The notes under the pieces: generated by a model
What the model saw: the letters and a program-made list of their open reading frames with translations, nothing else
Told to the model about the DNA's origin: nothing
Databases searched by the model: none
Shown: piece by piece, positions 1-10,560 of the stretch
Position numbering within the stretch: position 1 is the stretch's first letter
Layout: every line of letters begins with the position of its first letter
Assembly (NCBI GenBank): GCA_950295325.1
Contig: OX485806.1
Location: 10,664,001-10,728,000, forward strand
DNA length: 64,000 nucleotides
Direction of reading: 5' to 3'
From: Polytrichum commune
Taxonomy: Eukaryota; Streptophyta; Polytrichopsida; Polytrichales; Polytrichaceae
Made by a program: the position numbers and the translations under genes

Positions 1-385
1 AAAGAGAATGATGTGACACAGTGATCTTGTGTCATAACTGTAGTGGCATAACCAGGATCTTGAATCTTGAGTAACTGACAAACCTAGATACAAAACCACC
101 CTAAAAAAATTGTAGCATTTTGAGATGATAGCTCTTGTGGATAACTCGCACCCTAAATAATATTTTCACTTAGGATGACAACATAGATAGGTAATCATGG
201 CAAGAGATGATGCAAGATATAACAGGCAAGGTGCATAAGGATAAAATTTATCTAACATCTGTCAAAGATGATTGAAAACGCATTTCTCACCTTGTTCAAA
301 TATGTGCACAAATAGAGAAGCTATCAAAATTGATTTTGAGTATAAAAATTAGCGCCAAGGCTAGTTACATCATGTAAAGTTACAC

Positions 386-3300
386 TCAGAAACTCCTTGG
401 GGTTGGGGGCTTGTCTCCTGCCAAGTTAACTCTTAGCTGCCTTCCGTCATAATCCTGTGCAACACACCCAAATATGAGAACAAACCTTGGCATTCCTCCG
501 GTCATAATAAATATCAAACACTCCTAAATAATCATCTTCTAGTGATCTCAGGGCAGCAAGCAACACAAATAAGAAAGTAAGAACACAGGGCACTTACAGC
601 TCCATCAAGCTTTTCAATGGCTTCATTCACTTCTGAGGCTTTCTCGAAGGTTACAAAACCAAATCCTCGTGACCTCCCTGATTCTCTATCGTGCACAACC
701 TTGGCATCCAAAACATTGCCGTAGTCTGAAAACAGTTGCCCAAGGCTTGAATCATCTACACTCCAGGCTAGGTTTCCAACAAATAGTTTGTTAGGGTTGT
801 TGTAGCTGCCACCCCTGCTAGCACCACCGTAGCCTCCCTCAGTCCTGGGAGGTCTTTCACTCCTAAAGTTGTTTGTCCGGGGTTCCCTGTTAGATTGTGG
901 GAAGTTTACCTTCAAAGCCCTTCCTTCCATTTCCTGAAACAATAAATTCCAAATGCTTAAGAAGATAGAAAAACTGCAAATCATTATTCCTTTTGTTTCA
1001 CCACCCTAAATCACTACAAAATATAGTTCCTCACTATTACAAATACTTAGGTGTATTTGAAGCCATTAACATCACACAACCAGAAGTTCTTTAAAGTAAA
1101 AATACAGCGAGCACCTTTACAGGTAGGGACAATTGACTGAGATAAGTGAAAGTAGTGGCCATAACATCTGCATTGGAACTGACATGATGGAAACTGGATA
1201 AAGCTAGAACAGCAACCTTTTACTATCCATCTTTGATATAAGACAGATTTTGCATCAGTATTAACATTCAGATTTTTGAAAGGCCAGGAAACAACTTACA
1301 AATCCGTCCAACTTAGCAATTGCCTCTTGTGCGTCCTTATTGGAGGACATGGTGGCGAAAGCGTATCCCCTACTTCTTCCGGTGTCTCTGTCATAGATAA
1401 CCTGTTGGGTACATGCCACATTGTAACAATTACTTCCCACAACGCACAGAAAAGCACAGATGGGATTACAAGATTTGCAGACATGGGAATAACACGTAAT
1501 TTACTGAAATCGCTCTCAGACACAGAGTGCAACCTATGGCCAGGACTGTAATGGCAATGCCCTCACTTCTCCTAAAATACTAGGGGTTGGACATATTTCC
1601 CACCTAGGGGCAAACCATGTTATAGGTAGAATAATAATAATAGTTCTACCAAGAACGAATGCTGATATCAGCTACGTTGCTAAAGAATAACTTGAGGAAC
1701 ATGTAGGATATCCAAAGCTACGCAAAAACTTGGTCACTCTCCAAAACCAGTGGACCTCAGAAACGGGTCAAAGTATGGATATAGATTTGTTACATTGCCT
1801 CTGCTTGGAAAAGACGGCGCATGTAAGTAGAAAGGAGGTACTTTCAACATCTCCTCTCGTCAGGAAAATTTGTCTTCCATGAGGCAGCACAAAGGACATT
1901 GTCTAGCCTAACAACAAAAATTGGCATGTGACCAGTAGGACTTATACAATCTCGCAAAGAACACATGTCAGTTTAAAACAGCGAGAGAACAAGGTCGGAT
2001 TACGGACGGCACTAGGCACTAGAATTTGGCTACTCAAGTTTCAACATGTCATCTCGCCAGGAGAATTCAACTTCTATAAGGCAGCACAAAGGACATTGTC
2101 TCGCCTACCAATGATTATTGACTTGTGACAGTAGAACGACATCTACTCATGCAGCATGTCGGAGTTAATATCCGCAAGAAACAGAACACCGACATGCGGG
2201 TAGGTCAAAGCCAGCAGCACCTCGACAAGCTCAACCTTGCCAAAGTCTTTGAGGTAGGTAATAGAAATAAGGTACTAGAGCATCGACGTTATTCTCGTCA
2301 GAATGATTTTAACTTCTATGAGATGCACAAAAACATTGTCTCACCTAACACTGAAAATCGATACATAACCGGTAGAAAACATTGAACATAGCAAAAGAAA
2401 AGCACATAAGCCAGAATTGATATCGGCAGAACTATGAAGGCAAGCAGCACCTCGACAAGCTCAATCTCTCCGACGTCTTCAAGATAAGACTAGAAAGGGA
2501 GTACTAGAGCTTCAATTTAACTTCTACAGGGCGACAGTAAGCACATTGTCTCGCCTAGCAATGAAAATTGACATATGACCAACAGAACTTGTCGAATATC
2601 GCTAAGAAGAACACAGATGCCGGACTTAATGTCAGCAAGAAACAAAATAGATACATGCAACTATGAAGGCGGGCAGCACTTCAACAAGCTCGACCTCGCC
2701 GACGTCTTCGAGGGAGGTAATACAAAGGAGGTACTAAAACTTCCACGTGTCATCTTGACAGATGAGTTTAACTTCTATGAGGCGGCACAAACTTAAACAA
2801 TGTCTCGCCTAACCATATGAAACTGACATATGACCATTAGAACTTGTCGAAGTGCACAGATGCCAGAGTAAATACCAGCCAGAAGCACAACAACAACGAG
2901 CAGCACGTCGCCGCCGTCTTCGAGTTAGATACTAGATAGAAAGTACCATTGCTTTGACGTGTCTTCTTGACGGAAAAAATTAACTTCTATGAGGTGGAAC
3001 AGAGGAAACCGCTAACAATCAAAATTGACATATGACACGTAGAAAACATCCAATATCGCAAAGATGAACACAAATGCCAGGCTTCAATAATATCAGGAAA
3101 CAAGAACAAAGGGCAACGCAGCTTGTGAAGCTGTTTCATCAAGTGTGCAATTGTGACAAGACTTGAATAAGAAGCCCCGGCTAACTCCGTACCAGCAGCC
3201 GCGGTAAGACGGGGGCCTAGACATGGCACTTTGAAGGCAAGCAGCACCTTGTCAACCTCGCCGACGCCTTCGAGGTACGCACTAAAGCTTCAATGTATCT

Positions 3301-3887
3301 TCCCGACAGGAAAATTTAACCCCTACAAGGCGGCAGAGAGGACATTGTCTCCCCTAACACCGAAATTTGGCGTCTGACCAGTAGAACTTCTCGAATATCG
3401 CAATAGAAGAGCACATGCAGACACCTGAGTTGATATCAATAAGATATACGACAACGACATGCAACTATAGGAAAGCGAGGGGCGGTACCTCGACAAGCTC
3501 AACCTCGCCGACATCTTGCAGCACTTCCGCGAGGATTTGGCTGTTGCAGCTCCACGGCAAGTTTCCAATGTAAAGCTTGGAGCCTTCCTCAGGAGAAGGG
3601 GAGCGAGGGGCGCTCTCCTCCGCGGGGGCCTCCACGGTCTCCTCAGCCGCGGGTGCCGATTCGTAATCCAAGTCTGCAGCCCTGGCGATGATAGAAGCGT
3701 TCAAATTCAAACCCGACCTCCTGGCGAGAGACAGGCTCAGAAAGCTACAAGACACGGCCGCTGAGGTCACAGAGGGTGCTGCCATGCTCAAATGGGCACC
3801 ATTCTTGGTCGCGTTTGTCTCGGACCGCATTGCTACGGCGGACAACCGCGTGCCGGCCACAGCCATGGTCATCCTTGCGGCCGCCAT
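386..3887 (-). CDS. Chloroplast ribonucleoprotein with two RRM domains (cp28/cp29/cp31 family)
   Basis: Spliced gene; exons on the minus strand are 3887-3489, 1401-1300, 933-598 and 454-386, all joined in phase 0, giving 301 aa. Seen: an N-terminal Ala/Ser/Thr/Arg-rich stretch of about 65 aa fitting a plastid transit peptide, then an acidic Ala/Glu/Pro linker. RRM1 has RNP2 LYIGNL and RNP1 RGYAFATM; RRM2 has RNP2 LFVGNL and RNP1 RGFGFVTF. A Gly/Arg/Asn-rich spacer separates them and the protein ends PPTPRSF. Known of the family: these stroma proteins bind plastid transcripts and support RNA stability, processing and C-to-U editing. The order transit peptide, acidic domain, RRM, spacer, RRM is diagnostic. 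All four junctions have GT-AG ends, including the donor GAG/gtaccg after exon 1. The start at 3887 is the first ATG of the open frame and begins the leader. Oddity: intron 1 (1402-3488) is a tandem repeat array carrying copies of the end of exon 1. Which cp-RNP paralogue this is cannot be settled here. Confidence 0.95.
1790..3488 (-). repeat. Tandem array in intron 1 carrying copies of the exon-1 end and donor site
   Basis: About six to seven decayed units with a period of roughly 230-245 bp fill most of the intron; one unit is longer because of an insertion. On the plus strand each unit contains a segment like GCAGCACCTCGACAAGCTC followed by AACCTCGCCGACGTCTTCGA. Copies lie near 2208, 2443, 2670, 2898 and 3239. 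The living copy is the end of exon 1 at 3481-3525. Other parts of the unit recur in step: AGGACATTGTCTCGCCTA, GAATTTAACTTCTATGAGGC, and GACATATGACCAGTAGAAC. In gene sense each unit therefore repeats the codons before the exon-1 boundary and a potential GT donor (GAG/gtgctg in copies, GAG/gtaccg in the real site). Copies near 1810-2050 are the most eroded. Confidence 0.85.
3161..3221 (+). other. Short insert of mitochondrial-type small-subunit rRNA (530-loop segment)
   Basis: The stretch contains CCCCGGCTAACTCCGT, then CCAGCAGCCGCGGTAAGACG and a following G run. These are the universal 530 loop of bacterial-type small-subunit rRNA. The AAGACGGGGG ending is, from memory, the plant mitochondrial 18S form rather than the usual bacterial AATACGG or plastid form. 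One position differs inside the universal core (CCGTACCAGC instead of CCGTGCCAGC). The match is only about 60 bp and sits inside one unit of the intronic array, making that unit longer than its neighbours. It is most likely a nuclear insertion of organellar DNA, not an rRNA gene. Confidence 0.75.
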
Positions 3888-4245
3888 AGCTCCAGAAAAT
3901 TTGACGAAACCTGCTTGTTACGCCGATTAAGCTTTCGGAGTCTTGCGGCAAAACAAACCCCAAACCCCTTGCACAAAGAGAGGGCCGTAGAGGAAGAGAG
4001 GAGAGAGAGAAGGCCTCTGGTCTAGCGAGGGGATGGTTATCCAGGGGACTCGCGCACTGGGCCGTCCGATCTCCAGATCCGACGGCCGCGATTGCCTCCC
4101 AGTGGCATTCTCAAGGCCAAGGTGTCGAGGTTGTGGATAATCCAGTTAGCACCTGCGCTGCGCCGTCCGATCTCCGAGACTGGGCGGGTGAGATTGGCGC
4201 AATCTCTTAGCGCTTGGGGAGCACCCGGAGGCCCCGGTCCCCTCG
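3888..4245 (-). promoter_or_regulatory. GC-rich promoter and 5' leader of the chloroplast RNP gene
   Basis: The 350 bp upstream of the start codon are clearly richer in G and C than the AT-rich DNA beyond 4250. Two direct repeats of GCCGTCCGATCTCC lie at about 4061 and 4164. A site-II-type TGGGCC is at 4058-4063; such elements are common in plant nuclear genes for organellar and translation proteins. A purine-rich run (about 3975-4015) probably belongs to the leader. No TATA box is clear. Start-site positions cannot be given. Confidence 0.45.
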
Positions 4246-4490
4246 TAGGCCTTTTTGCACTGGTTTTATTTTCAAATATTTAAAGTCAGAATTCCAATGG
4301 CAATTATTTGAGCCTATGAAGTAAGCTTAGTGGATAGGTTTTAATAAAAGGTTGAAGGTTTGGTGGTTGAAGTAACTTTACATAAATTAGTGTGGTGGCA
4401 TGTTTTAGGTCTGAATACTGCTCAAATATGTGTGGCTTTATTTGGTCGCTCTTAGGCTCAATTGGACACCTATATTTGAGGGATGATGTT

Positions 4491-4672
4491 CACTATCTAT
4501 CCCAATTAGTGTGTGTTACTATTCAGAGTTACGCAAATGCTATAATTAATTATATTCTATAATGTTCAAACAACCTATTGAACTTTTGTTAGTAAAAATT
4601 AAAGTCCGGAATAAAACGTTATTGCACTGCATAGCTCCGAAAGGTGACACACACTAATTGGGGTAATCAATG
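4491..4672. repeat. MITE family A, degenerate copy
   Basis: Palindromic element whose ends read CACTATCTATCCCAATTAGT on the left and ACTAATTGGGGTAATCAATG on the right, inverted relative to each other. A TA dinucleotide follows the right end. Internal sequence (TGTTACTATTCAGAGTTAC, CAAACAACCTATTGAACTTT) matches the better-preserved copy at 15469-15697. It has no coding capacity. Confidence 0.7.
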
Positions 4673-4784
4673 TAGTGGATGGGTTTTGTTCAAAGGTTGG
4701 AGTTTTATTTTGGGTATTTGATGGTTGGGGTAACAAGAATTGGTGTGTTAGAAGGTCTAACTTAAGTTTTTTTTGATACAACTC

Positions 4785-5140
4785 GAATAGTATGTGGGTT
4801 TTGTGAGGTCACTCTTCCTAATTAGACACCTTACTTTATGTTGTATACCACAAGGTTGTAGTTTAAGAAATGGACACCCAAAAGACACATGCTACGATGA
4901 GGTTGGACCTTGTGCTCAAAGCATAGACATAACTTTAGGCTCAACGGCTAGAACACAATTTGGAAGGGCCTATGTGATAGCTTAACAAGAAACACATTTT
5001 GCACTACATACTTTTATAACTTTTGCACGCAAAAAACACATGTTATAATGAGATTGGACTTTGTGCTCAAAAATATAGACACCATATTGAGCTTAATAAT
5101 TAAAAGATGGAAGAATCTATGTGATTCTTTAAAGAGAAAA
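4785..5140 (+). repeat. Dispersed repeat family containing TGTGAGGTCACTCTTCCTAA
   Basis: The unit reads, with changes, a TTTGTGAGGTCACTCTTCC head, then ATTGGACACCTATATTTGAG, then AAGACATGTGTTACAATGAG, ATTGGACCTTGTGCTCAAA, and a tail around TTGGGAGGGTCTATGTGAT. Related copies occur near 4440, 5665, 7085, 15810-15990, 27580-27670 and inside NOC4 at 60020-60240. No open frame is shared between copies, so this looks like a non-coding mobile repeat; termini are not clear enough to classify it. Confidence 0.6.
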
Positions 5141-5381
5141 AGAATTTGCACCATGGACTCTTGTAACTTCTAAACCTTTACTTTGATTCTGAAACTTCAA
5201 AATGATAATCTTTGTGACACAAAATTATTAACCAAATGAGATGATTCTTGAGTTGATCCAACTCAGCAACCAACACACAATACATGCCATGCAAAAGCTC
5301 TACCTCATGCACAAAACTAGCAACCAATAAGATATAGTCCACCTACAATAAAGGCCATCACATGAAACCCAACTGAAGAAC

Positions 5382-5408
5382 TATATATATATATATATAT
5401 ATATATAT
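5382..5408. repeat. (AT)n microsatellite
   Basis: Uninterrupted AT dinucleotide run of about 13 units in intergenic DNA. Confidence 0.95.
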
Positions 5409-8400
5409 GAATGAAATGTATCCACCATCTTCTCAAAGTGTAGAATTGACACTTGCAACAATGTTGACTCTTACCATGCTTGGTATGGTCATGTCTAACT
5501 TAACCCCCTTGCATACCCCTCAATGTAATCCCTTGCCACATCATCCATCAAGCAAGAAGAAAATCCATGTGCCTTCTTTTTGCATATATTGCAATCTTTC
5601 ACATGTGGAGAATCTATTTGCCTTCCAAGCACATCCCAATAATAACTTTTTGTAGACATAAGGTATGTGAGCTTTGTGTGATCACTTTTCTTGATCTGAC
5701 ACATGTTTATGTGGTATCTATATGGAAAGGCTTATAGTTTAAATTGGGCACAAAAAAGACATGTGTTACAATGAGATTGGACCATTTGATCATATAATTT
5801 TTTTTCCATTTCAACCTTTGTTTTAAAACTTAACATGTGTGATTCTACAATTGTTATCATATGAGATAGTTCTCAATCTCATCCCATGGTCCAAATTCTA
5901 TTGTGTAGTTGGAAATACACACAATAGGGTCATGAATTTTACCTTGATTCAACCACTCCCTTTTGCATCCATTGCAAATATTCACATGCCAAGGGGAAAA
6001 TAACATAAATTTCATGTTCTTGCATCGACGAAGAAGATTATCGTTCTCCTTATATTGATAACGAGTATCCATGATGCATGCTGAAGGTGAATTGCTTGCC
6101 TCCCTTTAAGAAGGTGGGCTTTGTGAGGTCATGGGACAGTGGGGGTGTCACATGTGCTTGTCCACAATCAAGCTTTCTTATAGTCTGGATTAAGAAATTT
6201 GAGATGTTTTATGACATTTTGGCACGGGGGGGGGGGTCACTCCATTGTCAAGTTGAACACCACGTGCGACCAAAAAAATCTTCTTTTGGTAAGTTGCACC
6301 ACCAAAATGGGTCAAAATTTTATCAAATTTTTTTCATGAGTAGATATACACAGTACCTATGACATAGTTAAAAGTGGTAACTAAATTTGATGATTTGTTT
6401 TTTTCATAAAACATACCGTTTCTAACTAGAATGACACAGAATTGAACTAAAACAAATACTAAAAAAAATAAAGATAACTAAATATTTCAAAAAAATATAC
6501 GAAAGATACTATCAATGGTTATGTATATGTAGAAAAAATATCATAAATTTTAAATTTATATATGGCATGTAATATAGGGGTAGCAAACTTTGTCCGCACA
6601 TGGTGTCAACTTGACAATGAAGTGACCTCCCCGTGCATTTTGGTGTTTGGATTTCATTAGATTTTTGATGGTGGGTTTAAGAATGTTGAGATCTTTGAAT
6701 TTCACAAGGGAATTTTGATGTATGGCACCTTGTACTCGTACCATGATGATTATTGAAGTTTACTTTCCATCATTTTTTTTCTTCTTCTTCTTAAATGCAT
6801 CTATCAATGAGTCATATTTTCTACATTTATTTTCAACATATGTCTATGGATGTTGGTGGTGGCAACGCGAATTTAATAAATAATATTTAGAGTGAGGGGA
6901 GTGGGGTGGTGGTGTTTGATGTTGATTTTGGGCACCCGTTTATGCATGCATTATGAGTATTATAGTATTTACATCACAAACTTAAGCCGTTCTCTCACAT
7001 TGGCATGCCCCACTACAAGAGATTTGAAGACACACATGTAAGTTGGATTGGTCCATGTGTGAATGGGGCTTTAACTTGATTCTTGGGACCGTTATTGAAA
7101 CTTGATATATCAGCACCACTTATATGCAAGGCTCATAGTTAAGATACGGAATAGACACGTGTTAGAATAATAATGGATCGTGTGCTCTAAATATGTTAAA
7201 CATTTTTAGGTTTGATAGTTTACACAAGTGGGAGCGTCTATGCAGTGGTTAAATGCTCAAGCCTCCATATTCCATTTTCGGGCATTTTCATCACCAATGC
7301 TAAAAAATTATGTTATGTAGAAAATTACACTCATATTATGGAAAATCCGACCGTACAAGTGCGAACTAGATTACTATATATTGTTGTTGTGAAATTTTGA
7401 AGTCTATCAGACCACATTTGCTAGGTTAGATTGATATTTGAAAATTGACTTCAAGAGGGGGGGGGGGTAGCCCTAATTTATTTGGAGCTTTCCATTTGAT
7501 GCCATCTTTGGTGAAGGTAAACATTTTCGGAAGTTGGAAATTTGGCCATAACATGTTATGTGCTTGTCAAAAGAGTTGTTCCCAACAATTTGACTTATTT
7601 GGATGAGATGTAGATGAGGTTTGTCGCCCTCAAAGTTGAAGGGCCAAATAAGGACATTTTTGTAGATGTAGCCTTTGACCATGATGGATAATCCCTTAGA
7701 CTCAAAATTAGCCAAATCCATGTGGTGGAGTCATGCACATCCATGCTCTTGAAGTGTGGAAAAACATTTGGCCAAGTTGGACATGCTATGACTAAGTTTA
7801 AGGCTCCAAAGTGAAGAATTATAGTAGGTGCCCTTTGGGTAGCTACAAAGGGAGTTAGCATGCCCAAAATTTCCCGGGATAATGTCAAGGCCACATGGGT
7901 CCAAGCCCTAACACCGACCTCCCCAACTCTAGGGCTATAGCCTCCCCCTTCAGCATGGTTCTACAACATGCCTGCCTAACATGAAGGTCTACCCAAGGAG
8001 ATTTGACTGATATTTACATATGAACATGTTGAGCTACCCCCCCCCCCCTCCCAAGCGATGGGTGCCACTTGGGTCCCAAGATGTGATCCATGCTCCCCTT
8101 TCTAGAGCAAACCATTTCAAGGCCTTTTTTGCGTTGTTTGGCTTTGGGCACCATCTTGGCAACTCATAGAAACACTGCCAAATCAAGTAGTGCCAATCTT
8201 TGCAAAAATCCCTCACAGTTGGAGTACTAGGTTTTTTAGATGAATTTTGGCCCACATGGTAGTAGGCACCACCCTTCACCAGTAGATACCTTCCATTCAC
8301 ATAGATTGCCACTTAGTGGGTTGCAAACCCCATATGAATATTAAGGGCAATCCATTTTCGTTGCTTGAGCACTTAAGGGTCAAGGAGAAGGAGAGCCTTT

Positions 8401-8724
8401 ACTTTGACCTCCTATAACTTTTGCATCTCAACTTTGATTATGAAACTTGAAATGGCAATCTTTGTGATTTGCAATTGCTAACTAGATGAGGTGATTCATG
8501 ATCCGATCCTATCCAACTACCAAGATTGTATGTAAAGTTGGAAATGCCCCCAACACACTTGCCTTCCATTTCTCAAGCATGTGAGTGTTGCAATGTCTAC
8601 TTTACATACTTGGCGTTCATTTTCCCTAGACAACTAGGTATCATACTTGTTGGTTCAAGTTCACGTGCAAATCCATCAGTGAAGGTGGGCTATGATTATT
8701 GAGGAAAAATGAAAATCTTTACTA

Positions 8725-8939
8725 CACCAATTATCCCAATTGGTGTGTGTAACTATTCGGGGTTATGTAGTGCCATAATGTGTTACTTAAGAGTTCAATT
8801 TTTACTAACAAAAATTCAGTAGGTTGTTCGGACATTATAGAGCATAATTGACTTTTCTTGGTAAAACATAACATTCTCGATAAATAATTATAGCACTACA
8901 TAACTCCAAATAAAAGCACACATAAATTTAGATATCAAT
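8725..8939. repeat. MITE family A, second copy
   Basis: The left end CACCAATTATCCCAATTGGT follows a TA dinucleotide. Internal landmarks (AGAGTTCAATTTTTACTAAC, GTAGGTTGTTCGGACATTAT) match the copies at 4491 and 15469. The right arm is eroded (CATAACTCCAAATAAAAGCA then ATATCAATA). Confidence 0.65.
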
Positions 8940-9199
8940 AGAGTATGAGCTTGGGTTGACCCAACTCTTTACACTCATGTATAACAACACATCACTCTAT
9001 TGTGGTCCTCTTACCTTTTCAAAATGCTGGGAAACGACACCACCACCACCACCTTCTTATTTTCCATTGTAAATAGATATTCAAATGAGCTCCAAACATC
9101 ATGAGGAAAATGTCTATGGTCTCGTGTTGGACTCGCTAATTCATTGCATATTAATTGCGTGTTTGATCCTAGGAGATGTGGATGCAGAGCTAGAATTGT

Positions 9200-9494
9200 C
9201 CATTTTAGGCCCACTCACCTTAGCTCTGACCCAGGTGTGAACGGGGGCTTTATTCAATACCGTCGCTTAAACCCTAGACCCTCTGTCTCTCTTCCTTCTC
9301 TACCTCACGTGTTCCAACACCACATTGTCCGACATTCTGCACTTTTTAGCGACACATTTCCATCCATGGTCTAAGTTACAACTCTGTGTCCACTTCCTCA
9401 ATGCGGATATAATGATGAAGAATGTGCATTTTGGTTTTGTGCGATCACATCAAGTATAGCAGCTGGTTGTAGCTGTTGCAGAATTATTTTGACG
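9200..9494 (+). promoter_or_regulatory. Promoter and leader of the YebC-like gene (site II and telobox)
   Basis: AGGCCCA at 9207-9213 is a site-II-type element, and AAACCCTAG at 9269-9277 is a telobox-type motif. It is followed by a C/T-rich stretch (9278-9310) typical of plant 5' leaders. Site II with telobox is a known signature of plant genes for organelle biogenesis and translation, which fits the gene downstream. The transcription start is not determined. Confidence 0.5.
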
Positions 9495-10523
9495 ATGCAA
9501 CACACGGTGTCATCTATGGGAGCAAATGTGGCCCTCCGGGCCATGCTGTCTCTTCCTTTCCCTCGAGTCTTGTCGAAAGCCTGTCCCATTGCCACGTATG
9601 GATTCATCTTTCGACGGAAAATTGGAACGATCCGAATTGGTGATGGCTATCCTATGACAATTGCTCTAGGTAAGAGTGTGGAATTGCTTCCAAGAATGTC
9701 GTTGTTACAGATTTTTTTGCTCAAGGCAATTCCGGACTGGACTAGGCCATGGCAGGCCTAATTCCTCTATTCGAGCAGAGGTAGTGAGTTTTGAAAACTA
9801 ATTGCAATAGAATTTCAAAGTGGCGTGTTCGACATCTAATAATGTGAGGGAGGCATTAAATGGACTCTTTTAGCTCTGCGCCCACTTGTAGGATATGAAA
9901 CACGCAATTTAGTGCGAGATAATTAACAAATCCAAATCGTGCCCGTAACCATTTCCCTCATAATTTTCGGAGCTCATATGAATGTCTTATTCATTATCAG
10001 AGTGAAGTTTCTTGAGTTCATTAGAGGCCCCCAATTTTTGGTTGACTAACGAGCTTAGAATGGTTAACAAATTTTGATCACGCAGTCCGATCTCTTCATG
10101 GTGTTAATCTTAGATCCACACCATATTACACACCACTCAAATATAGGTGTCTGATTAAGAAAGTAACCAAGTAAGGCTCGCATAACTTATGTGTCATTCC
10201 TGAGGAGTTGTGGTGGTCATAATTAGGCAAATGTGGACTAGGGTTTTGCAAATGTAGTGAAACACACAAATGCCAGCTCATTATGGGTTCTACTTGATAA
10301 GGATCATGTTGGTGTATGCTCATCAGTCTTAATTCATACGAAAAATAGCAAGCCAACCTTGGCATCCTCGCATAATTAAATTCGCAAATGTATAGTCTTC
10401 TACACAAAGAAGTTCAAGGTTGTTTTCAATTTCCCCAAAAAGTATGTCTTCGTAATTCCAACATTAGTACATGATGGAAGGAAATTTGTGTGTTCAGAGC
10501 TTCCAGCAGCATGTATTAGTCCA

Positions 10524-10560
<37 letters not shown>

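Larger units (their letters stand above)
4246..9199. other. Intergenic repeat-rich DNA, no gene recognised
   Basis: AT-rich sequence with no convincing coding region; every open frame is short and matches no family I recognise. It holds two copies of the 180-230 bp MITE listed separately, several degenerate copies of the TGTGAGGTCACTCTTCCTAA family (near 4440, 4795, 5665, 6115 and 7085), an AT microsatellite and homopolymer runs (G near 6227 and 7458, C near 8037). The stretch 7470-8340 has open minus-strand frames of 80-100 aa without a recognisable domain; I treat them as chance or decayed transposon sequence. Confidence 0.55.

Noticed and set aside
1296-1551. Overlapping frames on both strands near 1.3-1.55 kb as separate genes
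   Set aside because: Only 1300-1401 minus is conserved (RRM1 middle exon); the rest is intron.
3161-3221. A 16S/18S rRNA gene
   Set aside because: Only the 530-loop segment is present; sequence on both sides is intronic repeat, so it is a fragment.
2200-3480. CRISPR array
   Set aside because: The repeats are long, diverged and tandem without spacers, in a eukaryotic intron; they are duplicated exon-intron units.
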